Of a stretch of DNA of 64,000 nt, positions 48,970 through 62,700 are shown piece by piece. Every line of letters starts with the position of its first letter. Position 1 is the first letter of the stretch. This DNA comes from Boswellia sacra (Eukaryota; Streptophyta; Magnoliopsida; Sapindales; Burseraceae), in assembly GCA_013180625.2 (NCBI GenBank), contig SNVD02013723.1, positions 186,001 to 250,000 on the forward strand. Reading direction: 5' to 3'. Below the pieces are notes generated by a model that was not told where the DNA came from, did no database searches, and was given only the letters and a program-made list of their open reading frames with translations. The position numbers were made by a program, and so were the translations under genes.

Positions 48970-50719
48970 ATCATTGGTTTACCAAACTCAGCCCCTTTGT
49001 GCTTACCACTTCTACTATGCTTTTCATATGTTGTTATGATGTTAATCAATATACTATTTTTTCTGTTTTTTCTCAGGGGAGGCCAACGCTTCGAGTTAGC
49101 GTTTTGTTAGCTTAAGAGGATAAACCTCAACTCTCAGGTGCTCAGGAGTCTTGAAAGTAAAGTTCATCTATTGTCACGAGCTCAATTAGCCCTCTAATTT
49201 TGAGCTGGTTTTGCTTATTCATATAGTAGAGCTTCATGGCTAATGGTTGTTATATAGCACACTCTTGGTGGGTATGTTCTTATTTGCCACAAGACACTAG
49301 TAATTATCTAAAAAGAGCTGTACTACCCCTATTTTCTTTATTTTCACTTAAACTTATTTTAAACTTTTTATTAGGATATGTCACTATTTCTTTTTTTTTT
49401 TTTTTAAATTTTATCTAATATCATTTTCCTTTAATCTCTTCTCTTACTAATGAATTGAAAACTAGTTTTCTCAGCAGGTGAATATTTATGAGACTTTAAT
49501 AAACAATAGATAGTGCCATGATATTAATGAACGTTTTTCCTCTTTGTTTTTTTAAACACGACTGTTGGTGCTATATACTTGCCATCATGTGATCTATCGT
49601 TTATTGTTTAAAACAAATTTACAAAAAAAACCCCACCAAATGGCGCAGCAAACACCAACACACCAACATCAGTGGACGTGTGAATGGAGGCGTATGGCGG
49701 AGAAGGTGAGTGAAAGAAGTGAAGGACGGGGAGGAGGAGAGGAGAGTCCGAGAGATTAAAAGAAAGGAAGGAAGCTGTCTTATTGGAAGGGAACTGTAGA
49801 AGAGAGGGAAAAGAAATATAAAAATGAAAATAAAAAAAATTGATTATATTAATTTTTTGTAAAAATATATTTTTAATATCTTTTTTATTCGATTGCTGCA
49901 AAGATGCAATACTCTTGCACTATTTATCGGTTTCAAACGGCAAACTGATTGAGGTCTTTCATGTGGCTATTGAAATTTAAGAGTTTTAAGAGTCTCAAAG
50001 TTCATTACGCGTCCATCGCCCCACCTCTTCCAACTACTAGAAAGTATAGGTTGCATATTCCAAAAGCACCAAGATTTTTAAAAATGAATTATTGCTAGAA
50101 TAAACACAACTTTATGATTAATGGTTCATAAAAACAAATATAAGTAAATCTTTATCATATAATTTATAAATTCACGTTGCATCTCGAGATCAGAGACTAA
50201 GCTAAGCTCAAATTTGAAAATCCGAAATCATTCAAAAACTGTGATTTCTCACAGAATTCATGCAATGTCACATTATCCATTCAAATATTTTTCTTTCATC
50301 TTGCTGCATTGTCGTGTTGCTCATTGTGGTACATATCCCTGACTACGCATTCCAATAAGCTAGTAGAGAAGTGTTACGACAGCTCTTCACAGATGACAAA
50401 GTAAATAAAGCGTAGGTTGTCCAAGCAAGCCGTATCGTTAATCAATTGATCACTTGATTGATAGAATGGATAAAACTATAGGTGCGATGATTTGGAAGAT
50501 TGGAAAACCTGGCGACTGAGGCAAATATAGACTTTACTGCAGTATTCATAATCTCTTCTATTCTCCACAATTTGGGAGGATTGGAAAAGAAAAGGTTGGA
50601 AATGCCTGCCCTTCGCATATCTACCTCCTCATTTTCCTTACTCTACCAAGTAGATAACAAGTGTCCTCTAAGCTCCACTTTTCATCTCCAACTTTTGCCT
50701 CCTTTATAAAAGCCCATGT
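48970..50719. other. Intergenic region, 3' flank of the Vma12-like gene
   Basis: No recognisable gene. Poly(T)/poly(A) tracts occur near 49,390 and 49,820. The last few hundred bases are likely 3' UTR of the minus-strand gene beginning at 50,720. Confidence 0.5.
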
Positions 50720-53700
50720 CTATTGATTCTTCTTTAGCTTAGTAGCAGCAGAAGATACTTTAAGATCTTGATTAGAAAAAATTCTAATAATAAAAAGAAG
50801 TGTCTCTACCGGCATGCCCAAAACCAATCCAAGATTTCCTCCAGCAGCACTCTGAAAATTAGGATTAAAAGACCATTGGTTTCAGCAAAACTTAGAAAAC
50901 AAAGATGAAATAGTTTGAAGAAATTAGATATTAAAGGAGAAAAGTTTAACGATCCATAGGGACATAAAAACATAAAATATGTTTAAGATGGTCTTCCAAA
51001 GGTACCATCACAGGACTGTGGCTAAACAGGGCTCTGAATGCTACATATCCAACTAAATAGCCAGTAAACATTATAAGCACAACATGTAAACCTACAGATG
51101 TAAAAGTTAATGGAATCAGATAACTAAATCAAGATCTGATGCTTAGTGAAGAAAACTTCTTACAATGAGATGTCAATATATCAGACTGACCAACCAACCT
51201 GTGAACTGCAAGCCAGTAATTATTTACAAAGTAAGGTCATGGCGAGATACTGTCCAAATCAGTAGCCACCAGTATTAAACTTCATAAACAGTGGCATTTG
51301 ACATACACTTGATGTGACATCCATACCAGGTAAGTCATAAGCCACTTCGTTTTTTATATATATTCCCTTATAAATGTTTGTAACACTTACATTACTTTGA
51401 TGTAAACCAACATTATTTTGGTGAATACTTTTGGTGCATAATGTGTTATTGTATTATGAAAGAGTGTTATTATAAATGTATCCCTAACCAAGAGAATGGC
51501 TTGCTTAGAAAGCTTAGTTACTTAACTTGCTTAGGGAGTTTTGAGTTAATTTGTTAACTTTGGTTAAGCTTTAACCAAGTCTATTTTTACGTAAGAGAGC
51601 TGGGAAAGTAACTTAACTTCCTAAGCAAGCTAATTAACAAAGCTTCCTAATATATCTGGTTTCTCACACACACGCTCACTTACAGAGCAGCAGGCACACA
51701 AGACAGTGACAAGAAATTAAGTAGAGATCCAGAAGAGAGTCAGTAAGAAAAAGAAAAGCAGCAAAAAAATTATATAATTCTGGAAAATAGTAGACTATTC
51801 GAGAGGTCTGCCAGCCCTCTCGTAGAGAAACTCTGTAATTTTTCACACCATCCGAATGCCCCCTTCTCCTGTTCCCCTCTCTCTCTTCTCTAACTAACTA
51901 CGCACTTTTCCCAAGGCTTGGATAACTAACTCCCACAGCCCATTCATCAACACAGCAAAACAGAAAATAAAAGGTAAGCAGAAAAATATAACCCCACTAA
52001 TCCCAAAATTCACATCTCTGCCCTTCACTTCTTAGTATGTTGGTGGCGTCTAGCATAAGTCTATCACTTCCTAAACAAGACATTCTCTTGGTTAAACGTA
52101 CATTTACAATAGCACCTTTTTATAATCCAATAAAATAGCATACACAAAAAAAATATAGACTTGCACCAAATTAATTTAGGTGTTACAAATATTTCTAGAA
52201 CATATATTGAAATAGAAGTGGGTTATGATTTACTTGATGTGGATATTACACTTCAATAAAGAAAGCAAATATTCTCAGTGAGGAAGAAAAGAAGCATCCC
52301 ACATATTGAAACCGTTAGCAAACTTTTTCTCCTTCCCTAAAAAGAAACATTAAAAGCAACAAACTAATTTCTAAACAATAGATTGCTTTCAAGCCCTATA
52401 ATCTTAAGAGTCAAAAAACTTGTAGAATAAAATTATATCCAAGTAGGTAACCCAAGATGTGAACTCTTGACTTCTTAGATTAAACCAGAGCCTTTACCAC
52501 TTAACATCAACCACGGAGGCTATTTTTGAAACACCTATGCCTAAGGATACTGACCCATTTATCAACTCATAAACCTACAATTTGATAAGCCTTAATGAGA
52601 AGTTTCATTAGAATTAGACTATAAGATGTAAATCAAACCGTAGACTTTAGATAATAAACAGGCCAACATCTTTAAGCATGGGTGATTCAATTTTTCACTT
52701 AAGCTTAATGGAAATGGTTAAAAAATTGCTAAAATCAGTTCAAAAATGGACCTACTGTTGATAAACCAATCATGGTGGGTTGTTGGACTTGTTGTTTTGC
52801 TACTATTGAGTGAAAGCTCCTAGAGGTGGGGTTGAGAGTAGGTTACAACAACTACAAAAGAGGGACAAAAAAAAAAGGAGAAAATATTGCTCTTTGCCCA
52901 AAGTTTCCAAAAGAGGCAAGTGTAAATTGGACTACATTTTTCCCTTTGTTTTGTCTCTTTTTTTCAGTTGTCATGACCCACTCTCAACCCCACCTCCACA
53001 GCTTTCTGTCACGACTTGCATGACAAGGTTACAATTCTGTGCTGAACTTGTGCAGAAGAGCGCCGAGCAAAAAGGTTTCAAGGTAAGTGTTATAGTGATC
53101 CAAAATCTTTACGTTAGGTAGAGTTCAATGGCCCAAGAATTAGGTGGGTAAAGGTCCTAAGAGGTTTCGGAATATTCCGGAAGGTTTTGGAAGACGCGAG
53201 AAAAAGGTGGAAGACTCAAGCAAGTCCCGGTAGAGTTCAGAACGCAACGGAAGGTTATGGAATGTTGAGGAGGTGAAAGCCTATAAATATGGATGAACCC
53301 TTATTCGTAAATGTTTGATGGCACGAGATGCTGGGTACGCTCAAGGTTTCAAAGCCTTGTAACATGAGTATCTCTCATTCTAAAACCTTGTAAAGTACGT
53401 TGTATAAAATATACATTCCCTCACCAAAATCTCTTTTGTCCTTGTTCTCATTGGTTGAACCTCTTTGTTTGTAGATTTAGCCTTATTTAGGTGCAACTGA
53501 AGGTTGGATAGCGCCTAAGACTACACAGTCTAAGCAGGTGATACAATAAGGCCGCTCTTTATTGTTAGCATTCTCGTCTCTAATCCTCATATTTTGAAAT
53601 TATATCCCATGTACTTCAATCTTAGTTGTTCTCAATCTAAATATTGTAAATGTGAACATCTCCTCACTTATGCCTTGTTGTTCCCTTTAGAATTAACAAT

Positions 53701-56700
53701 TATCATTATAATTTTATATTAGTTTGAATATGTCCTGTGACTTCATTCATGCCCACTTTAATAAAAGTTGACCCTACTTTGAGCTTATTATTGTTGTAAA
53801 TTAGCATTCTCTCCATTCAGTCTAATTCTATTAATTATCCCTTGTACATGTCTTTATTCATTGTGATTTATAAAATAGACACAAAATTCTTTTCTAGTAT
53901 CCCCACAAAAAAATGGCATAAGCGCTCTATTATATGCCCGCTCTAAATATGTACTAAAATCAGTTAAAAAACAGATCCAGTGTTGATGAATCAGGCATAA
54001 CAGGATGATAAGACTTGCTGCTTTGCTGTTGGAGATGAGTGAAATGTCACGACCTTATTGTATCACCCGCTTAGACCGTGCAGCCTTAGGCTCTATTCAA
54101 ACCTTGAGTGCCCCAAAGTAAGCATAAACCTACTAACAAGAAGGTTCAAGCAATGAGAACAATACAAGATTAAGGCGAGATAATATACACTTTACACAAT
54201 GTATTTTACAAAGCCTTAAAATGAGAGATATTCAAACTGTAAGACTCTCAAACCTTAAGTATACTGAGCATCCATGCTATCAAGCATTTACAAATGAGGG
54301 CTCACTCGTATTTATATGCTTGTACCTCATCAACATGTGGCTATTATTGTTCGACATGCCAGCACCCTATTGGTTAGAAATTTTTTTGGGCTCCAAACAT
54401 ATCTGAACCATTCCTAAATATTTACAACTTTGTCTGATGTCCAAGCATCTCTAGAACCATATATTTATGATTAGACAACTATAAAAAAATGCTACACTTC
54501 ACTAGATAACCCTAAACATCCAATACTCAGGATTTTTTTCTTACTTTTGGAACCTTCTATAGCATCTCACAATCTTCTGTTGCTTTGCAAAATCTTCTTA
54601 AGTCTTCCACGTTCTTCTCGCACCTTGCACACTCTTCCAAACTATTCTAAACCTCCCTTAATTCTTGCGCTTTTGAACTCTACTTAATACGAGGATTTTG
54701 TATCAATATAACACTTACCCCAAAATCCCTTTCTAAACATTCTTTTGCGCAAGTTTGACGCAAAATAACACACGTGTTATGCTGGGTGGAACATTCTTCC
54801 CTGCCCGATTTCACGACGCCCTCAACCATGTCCCAAAGTTTATTCAAGAGCAAACTTAACTTCATAATGTCGCGTTCTTTTTGCTCACTTGCAATGGTTC
54901 TTGGTTTCTTTAACCTTTGCATACTTAGTACACCGTTTGCCAACTGGCCTTCCTTCGTGTAGTCCTATGCTTCACATAGTCCAATAACATGCCTTAATTG
55001 GATCATCCCTCGATGCATGGTGTTAAAGCTTAGCTATTGTAGGAATGATGCATTGACTACCCTCCGAAATGCAAGCTGCATTGCATTGAGGCAAGATCAT
55101 CACATCATAACGTTGCAAGAAGTCCATGCCCAACACCACATCTAAAGTGTCTAAAGGAGTGTTAAATGCATAAAAATACACTTTAAGCATAAAATCACTT
55201 AAGGTATTTTTTTAATATTGTAAAACTTTTTTATGATATTTTGCATAATTATTTTGTATATGTCAATTTGATACTTGGTATATCTCTTTCACATTTTTTC
55301 CTAGTTTTTAATTTGAAATAAAGTGTTATCTTCACATTATGATTAATGAAAATTTGTTGCGCAATTTTAGTAAAATGTACATAACTTTTAATATGGAATC
55401 TTGAAACTGGAGTAACATAACACAATCCTATACAAAGTTGAAGAGCAGTCAAAGCCCAAATGCAACATTTGATAGGCCAAAATTGAGAGCAACAGAGCTG
55501 CATTAAAACTGCTACTCAGCCTGACCCATCTCCAATATTTGTACCATATCTCACAAAATACGCATCCAACCAGTGTGATTTTTGAACTTAAGAAAAACTA
55601 AGTCAATTATCTACAACTTTTCTGTTAATCACAAAATCAAATTTGATCATTTTCATAGTCAAAGATGCCACAAATTATCAAAAAGATTAGCAACTGAAAT
55701 TTGACATGCATATGTTATTTAGACTGTAACTTACAGAATTTTTATTCAAATGGTCTGAAACCGCTGGTTATGAAAAAATTAAACAAAAAGCTATAACCAT
55801 AAAACGTAATTTGACCATTCCAGTAGCCAAGAACGTGTTGCAAGTTTGTGGATGCGTTAGTGGCCGGGAATATGGAATATTTCAATTCACACTAGAATAG
55901 TTCCATTTATTTGCCTATAAAAAAACACCTTCAAGAGCTGAATTATCATCTATTTATATTTTACAATTCTCTCTTGCACTTTTTCTTTAAAATTTATGGA
56001 AATGAATTGTAAGCTAGGCTAGAGGAATTGTAAGCTAGGCTAAAATTCCTTACAATTCTTGGCAAGGTTAAAGATAAGCTTTATGTATAGTTTATCTATT
56101 TCTCTATTTTAATTATTGTCCAAGAGATACAGAGTCTATATATTTGTCATATTCTAAACTTTTTCTCATCTTTCGTTTTTCTATAATCCAAAAATTATGA
56201 TTTTCAACTCTTATATAAATTCAATTATACTTTCTTTATGTAATTCTTAAATTATAATTGTTATTAGTAATTTCATTTTATAAACTAATCTTTTACTACA
56301 GTATTGTCAATTGATATAATATCGATTTTAGATAGTTTATAAAGACGAACATTATTTGTAAATCTTATTTGTAAAGAGTTTATTCATACCAAATACATTC
56401 GTTTACCAATTGCATTATATTATACATATCTTCTAATTCGATGTTTGAGATGTGAAACTTTCAATTAATTTATAAGTGTTAAATCAAAATGAAAAAATAG
56501 ACTTATAAAGCATATTATTAATTCTCAAAGCCTTGATCTTTTGATCATTGATTTATTCTAAATTTTATGCAACTTTATCTCTTCCATGTCAATCATTATC
56601 ATTAATTTTCTACCTCTAGAATCGGTCTTAATATTTTCATTTTGCTAACCTATTTTGTTGAAAGCTTTCTTGTGGCATCGACATCTCAATATATATTAAA

Positions 56701-59700
56701 ATTACCACATTATATTTTGAACATAAACAAAATTTGTTGCCATTGCAAGGGAAGCACACTAGATGAAAGTAGGTGTGTGTTTATCAATACTAAATCGATA
56801 GTAGGTTTGTGTTTATCAATACTAAATCGATAACTTTGTACATTTCTTTGTGAAATTTTATTTCTTAACTTTCTTTCTTCTGTTTTATTTTATCTTTTTT
56901 TCATAGTTAGCCTCGCCACCAAATTTATTTATTTTATCTTCTTCTCTAACTTTTAGATAGGGGTCGGGTCGGGTTTGGCAATAACCGACCATACTCGATT
57001 ATTCATCGGGTCTGAGAAATAAGACCCGAGTTTTGGTATTTTTTTTGAACTACACGATGGGTACCGATGGAGTCGAGTCAGGTCAGGTCGGGTCCACTCG
57101 ACACTTACATGTCGAGTCTTGTCAAGCTCTATCAATCGGGTTTATATAATTTTAGCCGATTTCGGGTCGGGTAATATCGGGTACTCCAAATCTATAACCG
57201 ATTTCGGTTATTTTTTCTCCCCTGCCCGATCACACCCGATTCGAGTCAGGTAAACCCGATCAGATCTAGTCGAGGAATTATGCCCACCCCTACTTTTAGA
57301 TCCTTTTATTTCTTTTTCTGTAAAAATTTCCTCTCTCTATAAAAGAATATTTTAAAAAAAATTAGTAAGGATGTAGCCATCGCCTTAGAGATAAATGAGG
57401 AATATTTGCGAGGGAATTAGAACTATAATCACACTACAATTTTTAGAAAAAAAGAATTCACCATCTAGTTCATCTTTTAGTTCCAACAAGCCACCCCATT
57501 GTGTATCAAATTTCCACCTAACACACTACATTCAGATTTTAAACCTAGAATGATACAACTTTCCATGGTTTAGATAGTGAAAACTCTTATGTGCATGTTA
57601 GGGAATTCAAAGAAGTAATGGCCACATTTCATAGCTAACTCGATGCTATCAACACTGTCAAACTTAATTATTCGCCTTCTCTTTAAAAGAAAAAGCAAAG
57701 AGTTGACTATACTCTTTGAGGCCGAGAACCATAGGAATTGGGCAAAAATAACCCAAGTATTTTCATACAAATGCATAACCCATAAAACCAACGGCCCTAA
57801 ATTTTGTTTACACTCAAACTATAATGCGATTATTACAATATATGTTGAGGTGTTAATACCACAAAGAAGCTTTCAACAAAAAAGTTTAGCAAAATAAAAA
57901 CACTGAAAATGATATTAAAATTGAAAATTAATGATAGTGATTGATATGGAAGTAATAGAATTGCATAAGAACTAAGAAGAAATCAATAAAAAAAGGAGTA
58001 AGGCTTCTAGAATCACTAATAAGCTTTATAAATCTATTTTCCCACTTTGATTTAACACTTATAACTTAATTGAAAATTTCGCATTCCAAACATCCAATTA
58101 AAAGATATTTATATTACAGCACAATTGGTAAACAAATGTATTTGATATGAATAAACTCTCTACAAAAAAGATTCACATACACTGTTCATCTCTACAAACT
58201 ATTCAAGATCGATAATATATCATTTGACAATATTACAGTAAAATATCAGTTCATAAAACGAAACTATCAGTAATAATTATAATTTAAAAAGAATCACATA
58301 AAGAAAGTATAATCGAATTTATATGAGATTTGAAAATAATAATTTCTGGATTACCAAAACAAAAGGATAAAAAACAGTTTAGAACATAACAAATATATAC
58401 ACTTCGTAGCTTTTGAACAAAATCAAACAGAGAAATAAATAAACTATACATAAAAGCTCATCTTTAGCCTTGCTAAGAACCCTAATCTAGCTAACAATTC
58501 ATTCTAACAAAATTTAGAGAAAAAGTATAAGAAAGAATTGTAAGATATAAATAGATGATACTTCAACTTATAAAGGTATCCTTATATAAATAAATAAATG
58601 GATTTATTGTAATGTGAACCCAAATCTTTCACATTTCCGACCACCAACCCATCCACCAACTTGTAATACGTTTTTGACTGCTAGAATAATCGAATTCGGC
58701 CTTGTGGTCAGCATAAAAGTTGTAGCTTTTTGTCTAATCTTTCCATAGCCACTGGTTTCACGCCATTTTGATAAAAATTCTGTGAGCTATAGTCAAAATA
58801 CCAAATATATGTAGATTTCAACCCCCAACCCTTTGATAATTTGTGAAATCTCTATGACTATGAAAACGACCGATTTCAATTTTGTGATCACCAGAAGTGT
58901 TGTAGATAATTACCTTAGCTTTCTCATCTTCAAGAATCATATTGATTGAATACGTATTTCTTTAGAAACAATCTAAATACTAGAGATAGGTCACGCTAAA
59001 CAACTATTGTAATCAAATTCTATTGCATCTTAATTTCGATGCATCAAATGTTAGATTTGGACTTTTGACTGTTCTTCAACTTTGTGTAGGATTGAGTCAT
59101 TTTATTACAAGATCAAGAATTTCTTCATTTTAGTTTCTAGATTAAAGTTATATCCATTTTACTAAACCTCGGCCACAAATTTCTATTTATCATAATTTAA
59201 AGACAACACTTTATTTCAAATTAAAAACTAAGAAAAATTGTTAAAGAGATAAATCAAATATCAAATTGACGTAAGCAAAATAATTATTCTAAAATACACT
59301 AAAAAGATTTATAATATTGAAAAATAGCATAAGTTATATTGCGCTTAAAATGTATTTTCATGTATTTATCACTCCTTTAGACACTTTAGATATGGTACTG
59401 GACATGGATTTCTTGAGGCGTCATAATGTGATGGTCTTGCCTCCATGCAATGCAGTTTGTATTTTCGAGAGTAGTCCATGTATAATTTCTACAATGCCAA
59501 GCCAAGCTCCACTCAAACACCAAGGGATGATGCAATTAGAGGGAGATGTTGGAACTATGCGCAACAGAAGGCTACATGAAGGAAGGCAAGTTCGCAAATA
59601 GTGATGCCAAGTATGCGAATACAAAGGTTAAGGCAATCAAAAGACGTTGCAAGTAGGCGAAGAGAACACAACATCATAGAGATAAGTCCACTCGCTCACA

Positions 59701-62700
59701 AATTTTAGGACATTCTCGAGGGCATTGTGAAATCAGGTGGGGGAGGATTTCACACCCTGCACAACACGTGCACGATTCTACATTAAACTTGCACAGAAGA
59801 GTGCTAAGGAAAGAGATTTTAAGGTAAATGTTCTAGTGATCCTGAATCTTCGTATTTAGTAGAGTTCGATAGTGGCAATGTTTTGAAAGTTTTCAAAAGG
59901 TTCCGAAATGTTCCAGAATATTTTGGAAGGGTCCGAAAGGCACAAAAAGGGCACAGTAGACTCAAGAAGGCTCCAGAAGAGTCCAAAATGCTCCATAAAG
60001 CGACGGAAGGTTATGGAATGCTACGAAAGATTCCAGAAACAAGAAAAAAATATCTTGAGTCTTAAGGCTTTCTAATGGTGTCTAGGATTTCTAATGATGT
60101 CTAGGATTATCTAATTAAATATAGTATTCCCTAAAATTGTCTAATCATAAGTAGATGGATTTAGAGATATTTGGATACCAAACAGAGTTGTAAATATTTA
60201 TGAACGGATTATATATGCTTGGTGCTCAAGAAAAATTATAGCCAATAGGATGTTGGCAAGTGACACAATAATAACTACATTTTGATGAAATACAAGCCTA
60301 TAAATATAGGTGAATGCTCACTTGTAAATGCTTGATGGCATAGAATACTAGGTACATCCAAGGTGTAAGAGCCTTGCAACTTGAGTGTTTCTCACTCTAA
60401 AACCTTGTAAAATACATTGTGTATAGTATATATTTTCTCACCTAAATCTCGTGTTCTTATTCTCATTACTTGAACCTTTTTATTAGCGAGTTTAGGCTTC
60501 CTTGATTGCACTCAAAAGTTAGATAAAGCTTAAGGCCGTAGGGTCTAAATGTGCGATACAATAAGGCCGTGATATTTAACTCATCTGCAGCAACAAAGCA
60601 ACGAGTCTAGCATCCTAACATGGTTGGTTCATCAACACCAGGTCTGTTTTTTAACCGATTTTAGCACATATCAAGAGCGAACATAATGAAGTGCCTAAGC
60701 CATTTTTTGTGGATACTAGAAAGAACTTTTGTGTCCATTATATAAATAGATGAGTAAAGGCATATACAAGGAATAATTATTAGAATTAGATCAAATAGAG
60801 AGAATGCTAATTTCTAACCATACTAAGCTCAAAGCAAGGTCAACGCTAAGTTATTATCTCTTTATATCGGTATGATAAAATCACAGAATATATACAAACT
60901 GATATAAAATTATAATAATAATTGTTAATTCTAAAGGGAACAATAAAGCATAAGTAAAGAATGCTAACATCTACAAGATTTAAGTTAAGAACAACTAAAA
61001 TTGAAACACGTAGAATACAATTTCAAAATATTAGGACTAGAGACGAGTATATGGTCAAAGTTAATGACCATGAAGCATCAAAAGAATTGCAATTGTTGGA
61101 TTCAGTGGTTAAGAATTTTTATTTCAACCACGAGATCAAGACTTTAACTCTCCTAGGGTCTATCCATATGGAGAAACCCACAAGTTTTCTTGTCTATTAA
61201 GATTATAGAGTTTTGTAATAACCTTAGTTTATAACTTAATGACTAGTAAAAATTTTGTGATAAAGAGAAAATTATTAAAAAAAAAAGAATGAAAAGAGAG
61301 TGATCCTCTCAGATATCTTTACCATTTGTCCATAGGATGTGAGATAGAGAAAAATGTTAACCTTAAAAGTGGAATTAAAGAAATGAGGAACTATTAATGA
61401 ACATATAGAATGTATGATTCAGATCACTGCAATCAATAACTATTTTAATTAAATGCATTCAGATAACAAAATTTAATATTTTCTTTTCAGTTCAAGTTTC
61501 TTTTTTCTTTTCTTTTTCCCCCTTTCTGGACAAATCAATAATCACATTTCAAACAGGGGGAAAATTAGCCTCAAAGGATTGAAACTTTAGACTCAAAAGC
61601 TCAACTAATATTCATATGAACTACTACTCTAGATTACAAAAATGACAAACAAGTACAGGAAAACCAAACTCATGCTAATGGTAGGTACCAGATAAGTAAT
61701 CTGAGGGAACCGATAGGAATGAGCCAGCTTTTACACACACTATTCCTCATAATATACCCCAGTGTCCTGTTTAGCATGTGCCGCACAGGAGAGGATTATT
61801 TATTGCAATATTATATGTTTACTGTAGTATGAAATTGGATTATAAATGATATAACCCTACCTTTGGCATACGATGGAATTGGATTATACAATAATTTTAC
61901 TTATTTTATACTAGAAAAAATAACTAGTGTTTTCATATTTATAGTGTCAATATTCACAACTTATATTTCTTTCAACGACTCAAATGACTTCACTTAGCAT
62001 AGAAACAATAATATATCATCATCAAATAACTAGATTGATCAATAGACATCAAACATAAGATAAAATTATTTGCAATCTAATTCCATTGTCCATCAGATAT
62101 AGAATAGTACTATTTATAATCCCATCTCATATAGCACCAAACAAGAGAATACACCAATTCAATCCTATCCAGCATACCAAGCAGGTGTTAAGACTAATCC
62201 TTCTCTTAAAAACAATGTCTCAAAGCCCCAAAAGGAGAATTCATGGTTTATGGCAAAATAGTGCACCCAATTAACAAGAACTTTTGGCCATTTGTAATAA
62301 CCGAAATTTACGAGCTCTAGATAGGATGATATTCAATAAATTCAAAGCAAAATTCTGAAAAACAAAAACCATGTAAAATCTGCAGCATATGCAAGGATCA
62401 AAACAAAATAATAGAGGGGTGAACTGTAATGTGGGAAATAAAAGCTACTTGGGAAGGCCCTCACTTAACTGATGTGATTTTAAGTTCACTTTCTGTATGC
62501 ATTCACCAAATCAAATAATAAACTTAACATAAACATGACAGTGCCAACTAGAATTAATAATTAAAGGAAAAAAAGTATTAAAAAAATGAATAAATAAAGA
62601 AATAAATAAGAAAAGTTTACCAAAACCAATTTGATCTTTGTAAGAAGAGAAAGGCTCATTTGGTTCATTCTTGGGCATAATATCCTTTACTAGCTCTTGA

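Larger units (their letters stand above)
53575..56755 (+). repeat. Left arm of a large inverted duplication
   Basis: In order: a segment of about 0.5 kb (53,575-54,050), an inverted gypsy-like fragment with protease remnant (54,050-55,159), an LTR (55160-56729) and the start of its internal region. The right arm (57,780-61,053) carries the same parts in reverse order and orientation. The spacer is about 1 kb. Base differences between the arms are frequent, so the duplication is old or the copies were already diverged. Confidence 0.72.
57780..61053 (-). repeat. Right arm of a large inverted duplication
   Basis: Inverted LTR (57805-59371), gypsy-like fragment with protease remnant (59,372-60,560) and the segment of about 0.5 kb (60,560-61,053), mirroring the left arm. 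Homology ends near 61,053, where GACTAGAGACGAG corresponds to the left arm at about 53,580. Confidence 0.72.

Noticed and set aside
52441..52510. tRNA gene
   Set aside because: A-box-like and B-box-like words exist on the minus strand, but no acceptor stem or anticodon arm can be drawn. A SINE relic is more likely.
60961..61200. Open frame of 79 codons
   Set aside because: Its first third lies in the inverted-repeat arm. The rest is low-complexity AT-rich sequence without a recognisable family.
62086..62274. Possible missing exon of the Vma12-like gene in 61-62.5 kb
   Set aside because: The membrane-segment exons were found at 51,091-50,720 with matching phase, so none is needed here.
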